DNA of 56,187 bases from Planctomycetota bacterium (GTDB lineage Bacteria > Planctomycetota > Phycisphaerae > UBA1845): positions 1 through 56,187 of the forward strand of contig JAKQDH010000218.1 in NCBI GenBank assembly GCA_029558835.1, given 5' to 3'. Below, piece after piece: positions 25,133 through 33,089 of the stretch (position 1 is the first letter of the stretch; every line of letters begins with the position of its first letter). The notes beneath the pieces are model-generated. The model was given only the letters and a program-made list of their open reading frames with translations, was not told the DNA's origin and ran no database searches. Position numbers and translations under genes: made by a program.

Positions 25133-25759
25133 CTGCAACCGACACTCGACAATCGCCAATCGTCAACCGCCCGCGCGGCCGTCATTTTTGACATGGACGG
25201 CACGCTGACGGTGCCGTACTTCGACTTCGATGCGATTCGGGCGGAGATCGGCATCGTGGGCCGCACGCCCATCCTGGAGGCGATGGAGCTGATGCCGGAG
25301 GCGGAGCGCCGGCGGGCGGCCGCCATTCTGGATCGACACGAACGGGCGGGCGCGGAGAACGCCCACCTGCAGGAAGGCACGCTGGACACGCTGGCCGGCC
25401 TGCGGACGCGCGGTTACTGCCTCGGCCTGCTTACCCGCAACACGCGACGCTGGGTGGACGTCGTGCTCGACCGTTTCGGGATCGTCATGGACGCAATCCG
25501 CACCCGCGATGACGGGCCGGTGAAGCCCGCCGGCGACGGCGTGTCGGCGCTCTGTGTTGAACTGGGCGCCGACCCGGGCGTAAGCTGGATGGTCGGCGAC
25601 TACCTGTTTGACATCATCGCCGGGCGCCAGGCCGGCGCCCGCACCGTGCTGCTCATCGACGATCGGGAGGCGCCCCCGTACGCCGACCAGGCGGATCACG
25701 TGATTCGTCGGTTGCCTGAACTACTCACGCTGCTTGGTCCTGCCGGGAAGCCGGCATAA
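25133..25759 (+). CDS. HAD-family phosphatase with no normal start codon
   Basis: Haloacid-dehalogenase-like hydrolase. Motif I is FDMDGT, motif II LLTRNT, motif III the lysine in GPVKP and motif IV GDYLFD; the cap is the small helical type (residues after GRTPILEAMEL). The nucleophile Asp is encoded at 25190-25192, upstream of the first ATG (25193), so translation must begin earlier. No ATG, GTG or TTG lies in frame between there and the previous stop. CTG at 25133 (used here) or ATT at 25184 are candidates. The 5' flank is low-complexity repeat (GGCAAGAGGCAACAGG; ACTCGACAATCGCCAATCG) that may have replaced the start. Likely a phosphoglycolate-phosphatase-type enzyme; substrate unknown. Confidence 0.75.
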   Translation: MQPTLDNRQSSTARAAVIFDMDGTLTVPYFDFDAIRAEIGIVGRTPILEAMELMPEAERRRAAAILDRHERAGAENAHLQEGTLDTLAGLRTRGYCLGLLTRNTRRWVDVVLDRFGIVMDAIRTRDDGPVKPAGDGVSALCVELGADPGVSWMVGDYLFDIIAGRQAGARTVLLIDDREAPPYADQADHVIRRLPELLTLLGPAGKPA

Positions 25760-25776
25760 CCGCCGGGTGAGCCACG

Positions 25777-25807
25777 CGCGCCGCTGCACGGCTCGCCACG
25801 CGGCGCG
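25777..25807. terminator. Bidirectional terminator-like hairpin
   Basis: CGCGCCGC (25777-25784) pairs with GCGGCGCG (25800-25807) between the convergent HAD and dUTPase genes, abutting the dUTPase stop codon. No T-run follows. Confidence 0.35.
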
Positions 25808-26218
25808 TCAAAGGTGTACCGCGCGGTTGTCGGATTCATCCTTGCTCTTCATTGAGTACTGCCGGTCCTGACGATCGTGGTTGATCTTGAGTTTCTGCAT
25901 GTACAGGCGGTGACAATCGTCGGCGCTGAGCCCCACGCACTGCGCCAGCGACACCCAGAAGAACAGCAGATCGATCACCTCCACCCGCGCATTCTGCAGA
26001 TCGTGAATCGCAAACCGCTGCCCACGTTTCGCCTCTTCGCACCAGTGCTTCCAGAACGTGCAGTTGCGCAGCTCCTCGAGCTCGTTGCTGGCGGCCATGA
26101 TGTAGTCGTGCAGCCAGACACCCGCCTGCACGGGGTCGAAGTGCTCCCGCAGCGCCAGCGTGTCGTGCCCGATCCGCCGGTTCAGCTCGCCCTGTTTCTC
26201 GAAGATCTCCTCCAACAC
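25808..26218 (-). CDS. Dimeric dUTPase-like protein (dUTPase_2, MazG-like fold)
   Basis: A 136-residue all-alpha NTP pyrophosphatase-type protein. It has an N-terminal helix LEEIFEKQGELNRRIG like dUTPase_2 proteins, then NELEELRNCTFWKHW (the ExxE metal motif) and ARVEVIDLLFFWVSLA (the ExxD half). It would hydrolyse dUTP to dUMP and pyrophosphate, keeping uracil out of DNA. The start is GTG at 26218, preceded by AGGAGG with 6-nt spacing; an upstream GTG at 26260 has no ribosome site. Other pyrimidine NTPs are possible substrates. Confidence 0.78.
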   Translation of the reverse strand: MLEEIFEKQGELNRRIGHDTLALREHFDPVQAGVWLHDYIMAASNELEELRNCTFWKHWCEEAKRGQRFAIHDLQNARVEVIDLLFFWVSLAQCVGLSADDCHRLYMQKLKINHDRQDRQYSMKSKDESDNRAVHL

Positions 26219-26360
26219 CGCCCGCCTCCTGCTCTTGACGCCGTCGGCCGACACCCCCACCCAGGGGGCTTCGTCGGCATGTTATCGGGCACCCCGCGCC
26301 CCGGCGACCGCCCCGGCCGGGCAGCGCTGCCGGTCCGCCCACCAGCAGCCTGCTGAGGCA

Positions 26361-26386
26361 GTAGCCTCGGCCCCCCGTGGCCGACG
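26361..26386 (+). repeat. Dispersed repeat R6, copy 3
   Basis: GTAGCCTCGGCCCCCCGTGG followed by CCGACG. Differs from the 5053 copy by a few substitutions. Confidence 0.55.
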
Positions 26387-26545
26387 CGGGGGCTGCCCAG
26401 CTACCGGCTCGCGAGGCTCCCGCTCTCGCCCCGGAGTCCCGCAACGGGCGACCGGGTGTCTCCCGCCGCCGTGACGCGAGCGGCCTGGAGCGGACGCCGG
26501 TAGTGCTGCCGGGTAGCCCGCAAGCGGGTCAACTCGTGCGGGCGG

Positions 26546-26573
26546 TTGCATTAGCGGGGAAATGGGGTATCCT
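26546..26573 (+). promoter_or_regulatory. Sigma70-like promoter before the SPOR-like gene
   Basis: TTGCAT (26546-26551) and TATCCT (26568-26573) are spaced by 16 bp. The gene begins at 26613, which would give a leader of about 30 nt. Confidence 0.38.
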
Positions 26574-26612
26574 GAGGGTCTTTGATCGGCGGGCGGCAGG
26601 AGTCCGGGTACC

Positions 26613-27422
26613 GTGGCATCGAAATCCGGTCCAACCCTGTTCGAGGTCATGCGACGGGCGGCAGGCCCGCAGCCCACGCCGGAGCCCAAGACGCCTCTGC
26701 GGACCGAGCAGGGCGAGCTGGAGACGACCACCCCGGTTCGGCCCCCGGCGGGGGACAAGCAGCAGCCGGCGGGAGCCGGCCCCGGCGCTGAAGCGCCGGC
26801 ACGTGCCCCGCTGCTGGAGTTCACCGGCCGACAGTTGCGGGTGTCCTTGGGGGGCGTCTCGGCCGGCGTTACGGTAGGGGTGATCCTCCTGGTTGTGGCC
26901 GGGGCGTACCAGTTGGGGCACCGATCTGGGTATCACGAAGGGTACGCGGCCGGTAGCGCAGCCTATGAGGCCCGTGCGGTCGACGAGATTGATTCCGCCA
27001 CGCGACGGTCGCCCGACGAGGGGTCGGCCGTCGGCCGGTACGCCGTCAGCCCCAGCTCCCAGTCCTTACCAGGGGTGGGCGGGGACGAAGCGGTGAGCGA
27101 CGTCAATGGCCAAGTGTTCCTCCCGGTGCCGGGGAATACGTACATCGTGGTGCAGGAGTTTGCCCAGGGACGTCTTGAAGACGCTGCTCATGCCCAGGAG
27201 TTCCTGAAAGCCCAGGGGGTGGATACGGTGCTGCTGCGGCAGCGTTCGGGTGCGCTCCAAGTGCTTACCACAGAAGGGTTTAACCGCAAGGATGCGGCTC
27301 AGAAGGCAGCCTCGGAGCAGCTTTGGCAGCGTGTTCGCGCCCTGGGAGATGCCTACCGGGCCGCCGGCGGTCGGTACGGCCTGCAGGGGTATCTGATGAC
27401 CTATACCGGGCAGGAGGGTTGA
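26613..27422 (+). CDS. Membrane-anchored protein with SPOR-like C-terminus
   Basis: A 269-residue protein: a Pro/Ala/Glu-rich cytosolic N-terminus, one membrane helix at about 78-100 (LGGVSAGVTVGVILLVVAGAY), a Tyr/Gly-rich juxtamembrane stretch, a Ser-rich linker and a C-terminal domain (about 170-265) with the strand-helix-strand pattern of SPOR modules (TYIVVQEFAQGRLEDAAHA, GVDTVLLRQRSGALQVLT). SPOR domains bind denuded peptidoglycan at division sites, but the match is by pattern only. The start is GTG behind GGAG. Upstream of the small basic protein gene by 125 bp, same strand. Confidence 0.6.
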   Translation: MASKSGPTLFEVMRRAAGPQPTPEPKTPLRTEQGELETTTPVRPPAGDKQQPAGAGPGAEAPARAPLLEFTGRQLRVSLGGVSAGVTVGVILLVVAGAYQLGHRSGYHEGYAAGSAAYEARAVDEIDSATRRSPDEGSAVGRYAVSPSSQSLPGVGGDEAVSDVNGQVFLPVPGNTYIVVQEFAQGRLEDAAHAQEFLKAQGVDTVLLRQRSGALQVLTTEGFNRKDAAQKAASEQLWQRVRALGDAYRAAGGRYGLQGYLMTYTGQEG

Positions 27423-27547
27423 CGGCACGCCGCTTGATGGTGTGTTTTCCCGACCGCCCGATGCGCTTTGGACAAGTTGGTTCGTCTGGAGCCTCCGCAG
27501 CCGGGGAGCGCCATCCGGGCGGCGGAGTGATGTAAGGAGTCGTTCTG

Positions 27548-27766
27548 ATGTCACTGGATCCGTCCTTGAAGTCGAGGAGTTCGCTCGAACGTCACCGCAA
27601 TGTGCTCTCGCGGGCCGAACGTATCGAGCGGCTAAAAGAGCTGGAGCGTTGGCAGGAGGGGACGTCCCCTCTCGGCCTGCCGAAGGTTGCCCATCGCAAG
27701 GCCGCCGTGGGCAAGAAGGTCAAGGAGAAGAAGGCCCCCGAGGCAGGCGAAGAGCCCAAGGCGTAG
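27548..27766 (+). CDS. Small basic protein of Planctomycetes/Verrucomicrobia
   Basis: A 72-residue Lys/Arg-rich protein. MSLDPSLKSRSSLERHRNVL, then SRAERIERLKELERW and GLPKVAHRKAAVGKK match the conserved 'small basic protein' family known from Planctomycetes, Verrucomicrobia and Chlamydiae. Its size and charge suggest RNA or ribosome binding, which has been proposed but not seen here. A strong TAAGGAG lies 8 nt before the ATG. The Lys/Glu-rich tail is variable. It is a good lineage marker. Confidence 0.88.
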   Translation: MSLDPSLKSRSSLERHRNVLSRAERIERLKELERWQEGTSPLGLPKVAHRKAAVGKKVKEKKAPEAGEEPKA

Positions 27767-27907
27767 TCCGCGCTTAGCTCCGGTCGCCGTTCCCGACGTC
27801 CCCGCTGTGGGTTTGCCTGCCGGTCGTCGGGTGTGGTGTGTTCGCCGCCGGACGGCAGATTGAGTTGCTCCAACGCGCGTGGTCTTGGCAGCCGGAAGGA
27901 AGGGACG

Positions 27908-29026
27908 ATGAACCCCGAACAGTTCATTGCCGAGCGGGTCAAGTCGATTGGGTCGTCCGGCATCCGGCGAGTGTTCGATCTGGGGGCCACGCTCAAGGAC
28001 CCCATCGACTTGTCCATCGGGCAGCCTGACTTCGCCGTCCCCGATACGGTCAAGGAGGCGATGATCCGGGCGGTGCGCGACAACAAGAACGGCTACACGG
28101 TTACGCGCGGCATTGCTCCACTGCGCGAGGCGCTCCAGGCGCGGCTGCGGGCCGAGTTCGACGCCGACATGGACGTGTTCGTGACTTCCGGCGTCTCCGG
28201 CGGGTTGCTGCTGGGGCTGCTGGCCTGTCTGAATCCGGGCGACGAGGTTCTTGTCCCCGACCCGTACTTCGTGTCGTATCCGTATCTCGTGCAGTTAGCC
28301 GGTGGCAAGCCGGTGCTGGTGGATCTGTACCCGGACCTGCAACTGCATCCGGAGCGGTTCGCGGCCGCTGTTACCCCGCGCACCAGGGCTATCATCGTCT
28401 GCTCGCCGGCCAACCCCACCGGAATGGTCTACCGCGAGCAGGACCTGCGGGCCCTGGCACAGCTCGCGCAGGAGCGCGGCCTGCTGCTCATCAGCGACGA
28501 GATTTACAGTCTGCTCTGCTATGACGGGCCGCATTGCAGTCCGGTCCGCTTCGCGCCCCAGAATGCGCTCCTGTTGCGCGGTTTCGGGAAGACCTACGGC
28601 ATGACCGGCTGGCGCATGGGCTTCGCGGCCGGGCCCGAGCCTCTGATCGTGCAGATGGCGAAGCTCCAGCAGTACACGTTCGTGTGCGCGCCGCAGCCCG
28701 CGCAGCATGCCTGCGTGGCCGCTCTCCATACGGACATGTCCGGCAAGGCCGATGAGTATCGTGCCAAGCGAGACTTGGTCTGCGCCGAGTTAGACGGCGT
28801 GGTGGAGTTCATGCGTCCGGGCGGAGGTTTCTACCTGTTTCCGCAGATTCCGGCCGGTTTCACGGACGCCACCGTCTTCGTGGAGCAGGCGATTGCCCGC
28901 AATCTGCTCATCATCCCAGGTGACGCCTTCAGCCGGCGCAACACGCACTTCCGTCTCAGCTACGCCGCCCCCGACCACAAGCTGCGCGCCGGGTGCGACG
29001 TCATTCGCGCACTGGTCCGGCGCTAA
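27908..29026 (+). CDS. Class I/II aminotransferase (aspartate aminotransferase-like)
   Basis: A 372-residue fold-type I PLP enzyme. Key residues are Asn169 (SPANPTG), Asp197 and Tyr200 (SDEIYS), the PLP lysine Lys228 in GFGKTYGMTGWRMG, and the late carboxylate-binding Arg in FRLSYA. The N-terminus carries DLSIGQPDF, typical of the aspartate/aromatic/alanine aminotransferase group. The amino donor cannot be fixed from sequence. The start has GGAAGGAAGG upstream; an extra 25 codons of open frame precede it but lack family features. Confidence 0.9.
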   Translation: MNPEQFIAERVKSIGSSGIRRVFDLGATLKDPIDLSIGQPDFAVPDTVKEAMIRAVRDNKNGYTVTRGIAPLREALQARLRAEFDADMDVFVTSGVSGGLLLGLLACLNPGDEVLVPDPYFVSYPYLVQLAGGKPVLVDLYPDLQLHPERFAAAVTPRTRAIIVCSPANPTGMVYREQDLRALAQLAQERGLLLISDEIYSLLCYDGPHCSPVRFAPQNALLLRGFGKTYGMTGWRMGFAAGPEPLIVQMAKLQQYTFVCAPQPAQHACVAALHTDMSGKADEYRAKRDLVCAELDGVVEFMRPGGGFYLFPQIPAGFTDATVFVEQAIARNLLIIPGDAFSRRNTHFRLSYAAPDHKLRAGCDVIRALVRR

Positions 29027-29060
29027 ACAGCTTCACACCGCAGGGAAACGACAGTGACGC

Positions 29061-29161
29061 CGGGGTGGCATGGCCAAGCGCAGCGCCGCCATGATTTGTC
29101 GGGTACCCGACGCTACTCTCCGTAACAGCATGCCGGCGCCTGCGGCTTGGGCATGCCACCC
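29061..29161. repeat. Dispersed repeat R1, copy C (full element)
   Basis: A 101-bp palindromic element: left arm starting CGGGGTGGCATGGCCAAGCG, right arm ending GGCTTGGGCATGCCACCC. A perfect 14-bp palindrome GTCGGGTACCCGAC (29098-29111) lies within. It sits between convergent aminotransferase and PPC genes, in a 295-bp gap with no other feature. Confidence 0.7.
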
Positions 29162-29321
29162 TCCGAGTTTCCCATCTGCGTGGTCTTATTCGGTCGAGCG
29201 CTCTGTCCCGGGGAGCTGGTGGCGCGCGCGCCGCGGCAGCAGGCAAAGCGCCACGAGCTGGGCACGTCGCGGCACGCGGCCACGAACTGCCCGATGCCGG
29301 CGGTTGACGGGAGGCTGCCAC

Positions 29322-31721
29322 TCAGGGCGATACGATCTCGATGGGGAGGGCCGGCAGGACGCCGACCGCGATGCGTTGCTTCTGGCCGGCGGAGGCATCT
29401 CCCTGACCCCGGCCTCCTCCGTCCGTGAGCACTTCGACGATCAGGTTGTCCGCGAAGCCCACGTTCGTGCCCTCCGCGTCGGCGTGCAGTTCCACCACGA
29501 GGCCCTCGGCCCCCGATTCGACTTTCGCCAGCGTGATCCCCGGAGGCGGCTCGCGGAGCTGCAGCGTGATGTCCGGCAAGCGTGCGCTCCGTGGCACGCG
29601 CACGTGCACCGTCGCGCTGCCACCGAGGGGCAGGCGCACCGGCTCTGACTCAACGAAGCGCAGCGCTGCGCCCGAACGCCGCGCGTTCAGCACCGCGACC
29701 AGCAATTCGTCCGCCGGCGCCAGGTGCCGGTACAGGAACGCCTGCATCCGATCTTCGGCGGGTGTAACGGGCCGCGTAACGGTCTTGCCGTCGATCTCCG
29801 CGTGGCCCTCGAGCGCGAGTGAGAACGGCTCGTTGACCTTCGCCCTATCCACACTCAGGGTCATCCGCACACTTTCGCGGCCCGCGGGAATGCGCGCCCC
29901 GCTGAGCGTGACCCCGGGCGGCGCACCTTTCGGCGCCACGTCGATCGCGCCGGCAAAGCCGTCCTTGCGGAGCGCATAGACGCGCAGCGGCACCGACAAC
30001 CCGCCGCGCACCGTGAGACTTGCCGGCGTGCACCGGACCTCGAAGTCCGGCCGTGGCGCTCCGACGCGGAGGCGGTAAGCAAAGCCCTTGCCGCCGCGGG
30101 CCTGCGCATCGCTGACCTGGACGCAGTAGGTGCCCGCGGCCGGCAGGCGGGTGCGCAGGTATGAATCCGCGGCGTGCGTCAGCAAGCCGGAACTCGTGTG
30201 CAAGAAGCCGTCCTTGTGCTCGTAATCGTCGTTCCACGCCACCACGTTGCCGCTCGCGTCGAGCAGTCGCACGAGCGCATCGAGCGGTGACCGCACCCGG
30301 CGGGCGATGACTTCGACCACGACCTCCTCGTCCGACTCGCCCTTAAACGAGTACAGATCGAGGTCGCCCGGCGCGCCGATGCGGCCGTCGATGATGCGCG
30401 GCGTGCGGATCGCCTGGGCGGTCTCCAGCGTATCGTTGCTCTCCTTCTCAGGGCTCGCGGCGAGGGCGTCGACTGCGTACGCGACGATGTTCGACGTCTC
30501 CGTTCCGCTTCCCAACCGCGTTTCACGTACAGCGCCGGCCCGAAGTTCGCGCGCATCCAGACGGAGGCGGTCGGACGACAGGTTCCACCCGTCCACGGCG
30601 ACGTGGCGCTGCTCCCCGACACGGCAGCCCAGCGGGAACATCGACGTGATGAAGGGGCATTCGCCCAGGTCGATGCGATAGACGAAGTCCTGACGTCCCC
30701 GATAGAGCGCGTCGCGGATTTCCAGCTCGTATTCGCCGTCCGCCGGCACTTCGTAGTACAGCACGGGATCGGGGCTGAACTCGTAGTCGTCGGCGAACGC
30801 AAGCTCGGCCCCATTCGCGTCATAGAGCGTCAGCGTCGCCTGGAACCAGCCGGGCACGGCGTCAGCCAGGTACGGAATCAGCTCGCGCGCGTGCGTTGCG
30901 ATGACCACGTGCTGCCCCTGCGTCGCGCAGAAGCGGAAGCGGTCGACGTCGCCGGCCATGATCTGGCCGTTGATCGTCACGGGCAAGGCGAGCGGGGGAT
31001 CCGTCGGCAGCAAAGTCACGACGCGCTCCGGCACTTCCTGCTCGCGGGCCTCGGCCAACACGCCCACCTGGAAACACACCGGGTTCGTGAGCCCTGCCTG
31101 CGCGAGCACGCGCAGCTCGCGGTTCCCCGGCTGGGCGTCGGGCGCGATCGTAACCTCAAGGAGCACGGTGGCCGCCAGTTGCTGCTGGTTCCCCTGGTCG
31201 CGCATGATCTCGCGCAGCGTCTGCGCGTTGTGCAACAGCGCGCGCAGCGACTGGTGTTCCAGGTCATGCAGCAGCGCGTGCTCGGGTATTTCCACCGCCG
31301 GGTCCGGCGCCGCGTCCGGCGCCGCGTCCGGCTTGGGCGTCTCCGCGCGTCGCGGACCGATCCCCGCGAGTGCCTGCATCGGCAACGAACCGCTGACCTT
31401 GCCGTCGGCCGCCAACTCGTCCCAGCGCTCCTGCAGGACCTCGCGCAAGCGGTCCGCCAGCGCGGCACGCTCTTCGGCACCGATTCCGCCCAGCGGCTTG
31501 TAGCTCCCGATCACTTTCGCGGTGACGCTCCCACCGGAGACGTACGCGCCGGATGCGCCGCGCAGGAACTGGCCGCCGACAATCACGTGGAACGTCGTGC
31601 CGCGCTTGCCGCCGGCCGGGTAGAGGAAGCCGATCTGCGGATCGGGCCGCACGGCCTGTCCCCAGACCTGCACCGCGCACCCGGCAAGCACGAGCCACGC
31701 TGTGAGGCGTGCCACGTTCAT
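29322..31721 (-). CDS. Secreted protein with PPC-type domains
   Basis: A 799-residue exported protein (signal peptide MNVARLTAWLVLAGCAVQVWGQ). It has an early segment conserved in planctomycetal DUF1501 neighbours (IGFLYPAGGKRGTTFHVIVGG), a repeated bacterial pre-peptidase-like (PPC) module with INGQIMAGDVDRFRF and later IDGRIGAPGDLDLYSF, each followed by a beta-sandwich ending in YELEI- or YCVQV-type strands, and Ig-like sheet at the C-terminus. An Ala/Pro/Asp repeat (DAAPDAAPD) lies near 135. It is the last gene of a trio, overlapping DUF1501 by ATGA. Its role in the trio is unknown; carbohydrate or protein binding outside the cell is likely. Confidence 0.82.
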   Translation of the reverse strand: MNVARLTAWLVLAGCAVQVWGQAVRPDPQIGFLYPAGGKRGTTFHVIVGGQFLRGASGAYVSGGSVTAKVIGSYKPLGGIGAEERAALADRLREVLQERWDELAADGKVSGSLPMQALAGIGPRRAETPKPDAAPDAAPDPAVEIPEHALLHDLEHQSLRALLHNAQTLREIMRDQGNQQQLAATVLLEVTIAPDAQPGNRELRVLAQAGLTNPVCFQVGVLAEAREQEVPERVVTLLPTDPPLALPVTINGQIMAGDVDRFRFCATQGQHVVIATHARELIPYLADAVPGWFQATLTLYDANGAELAFADDYEFSPDPVLYYEVPADGEYELEIRDALYRGRQDFVYRIDLGECPFITSMFPLGCRVGEQRHVAVDGWNLSSDRLRLDARELRAGAVRETRLGSGTETSNIVAYAVDALAASPEKESNDTLETAQAIRTPRIIDGRIGAPGDLDLYSFKGESDEEVVVEVIARRVRSPLDALVRLLDASGNVVAWNDDYEHKDGFLHTSSGLLTHAADSYLRTRLPAAGTYCVQVSDAQARGGKGFAYRLRVGAPRPDFEVRCTPASLTVRGGLSVPLRVYALRKDGFAGAIDVAPKGAPPGVTLSGARIPAGRESVRMTLSVDRAKVNEPFSLALEGHAEIDGKTVTRPVTPAEDRMQAFLYRHLAPADELLVAVLNARRSGAALRFVESEPVRLPLGGSATVHVRVPRSARLPDITLQLREPPPGITLAKVESGAEGLVVELHADAEGTNVGFADNLIVEVLTDGGGRGQGDASAGQKQRIAVGVLPALPIEIVSP

Positions 31722-33061
31722 GACGACATGATCTCCCGGAGGCGCCCGCCGCCGGCGCCGGCTTCGGCGTCGGTGGGCAGCAGCCGCACCTCAAGGCCGC
31801 GATCGTTGGGCAGCGGCCCTTCCGGGTCGATGCCGAGCAGCTCATAGATGCTGCCGATGAGGTCGCGTGGATACACCGGGCGCTCGGCAACGGCGGCGCC
31901 GTACTTGTCCGACGCGCCGACGACGGTACCGCCCCGGAAACCGCCGCCCGCCACCACGCAACTGAAGCAGTTGCCGTAGTGCCCGCGTCCGCCGTTCCAG
32001 GGGGGTTCCCACTGCACGCGCGGCGTGCGGCCGAATTCGCCGCCCCACCAGACGATCGTGCTGTCGAGCAGTCCGCGGTCGGCCAGGTCCGCAAGGAGCG
32101 TCGCCATGCCGCGATCGAGCTCGGGCAGGCGGCGCTGCATCGTCTGGAAGTGCTGCTTGTGCGTGTCCCAGCCCCGGTAGTTGATGGTCACGTAGGGGAC
32201 GCCGGCCTCAACGAGGCGGCGTGCCATCAGGCACGATTGGCCGAACGTGTTGCGGCCGTACCGCTCACGCACGTCGTCCTTCTCGTTCGAGAGATCAAAC
32301 AGCGTACGCGTCTCGCCGAACATCAGGTTGTAGGCGTTCTCTTCGCAGCGGTCGAACTCGGCGAACTGGTCGTTGCCGGCCAGCACCCGCCCCAGCGAGT
32401 CGAGCGCGTGCAGGAGGTCGCGCCGGCGAAGCTGGCGCTCGTCGGTGATGCCCTGGGCGACGATGCCCTCGACCGCGAAGCGGGCGGCATTCGGATCGCC
32501 GCCCGTGGCGAAGGGCTTGTACCGCTGGCCGAGGAAGCCGGCTTCGGAGAAGCGCCCCTGCAGCTCGGTCAGGACAATGTACGGCGGCACCACGCCCGTA
32601 TACCCGCCGTCGTAGCCTTTGAACCGCGACACGACCGCGCCGACGCACGGAAACACGAGCCGGTCCGGGGCGCGCCCGGTCTGCATGAGGTATGAGGCGG
32701 TCTCGTGGGCATTGACGCCGTGGGTCATGCTCCGAATGATCGCGTACTTGTCGGCCTGCTGCGCGAGCAGCGGCAACAGTTGACCGATCTGGACGCCGGC
32801 GACGTTGGTGGTGATGGGTCGGTCGAGCGGGCCGCAGTAGTCGTATCCCGCGTCCGGCTTCGGATCGAACGTATCGAGGTGGGCCGGGCCGCCCCACATC
32901 CAGATCTGGATCACGGACTTCGCGTGCGGCGTAGGCTTCGGTGCGTCGGCCGCGGCCGCGCCCCCGGTCCGGCGCAGCAGGGCCAGCCCGGCTGCCTGCG
33001 CGAGGCTGAGCTTGATCACCTCGCGGCGGGAGATGCCGTGCTTGTTGCGTTCCTGGACCAT
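31718..33061 (-). CDS. DUF1501 protein (sulfatase-like fold, Tat-exported)
   Basis: A 447-residue protein. The N-terminus GISRREVIKLSLAQAAGLALL is a twin-arginine signal. Characteristic DUF1501 stretches are IQIWMWGGPAHLDTFDPKPD, MTHGVNAHETASYLMQTGR, NTFGQSCLMARRLVEAGVPY, WDTHKQHF and WWGGEFGRTP. The family is greatly expanded in Planctomycetes and related to alkaline phosphatase/sulfatase folds; its substrate is undetermined. It overlaps the PPC gene (ATGA) and follows DUF1549/1553 by 28 bp. The start at 33061 has GAGG about 10 nt upstream. Confidence 0.93.
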   Translation of the reverse strand: MVQERNKHGISRREVIKLSLAQAAGLALLRRTGGAAAADAPKPTPHAKSVIQIWMWGGPAHLDTFDPKPDAGYDYCGPLDRPITTNVAGVQIGQLLPLLAQQADKYAIIRSMTHGVNAHETASYLMQTGRAPDRLVFPCVGAVVSRFKGYDGGYTGVVPPYIVLTELQGRFSEAGFLGQRYKPFATGGDPNAARFAVEGIVAQGITDERQLRRRDLLHALDSLGRVLAGNDQFAEFDRCEENAYNLMFGETRTLFDLSNEKDDVRERYGRNTFGQSCLMARRLVEAGVPYVTINYRGWDTHKQHFQTMQRRLPELDRGMATLLADLADRGLLDSTIVWWGGEFGRTPRVQWEPPWNGGRGHYGNCFSCVVAGGGFRGGTVVGASDKYGAAVAERPVYPRDLIGSIYELLGIDPEGPLPNDRGLEVRLLPTDAEAGAGGGRLREIMSS

Positions 33062-33089
33062 GGTGGCATCCTCTGCCCAAAGCGCCCGC

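Larger units (their letters stand above)
26219..26612. other. Divergent intergenic region, dUTPase / SPOR-like
   Basis: Contains the AGGAGG site of the dUTPase gene (26225-26230 on the minus strand), an R6 repeat (26361-26386) and a promoter-like pair at 26546-26573 for the plus-strand gene. No coding evidence. Confidence 0.5.

Noticed and set aside
21436..25389. A 1317-codon minus-strand frame opposite the tricorn-like gene
   Set aside because: The plus frame encodes clear propeller and S41 motifs; the minus frame is a compositional shadow typical of high-GC genes.
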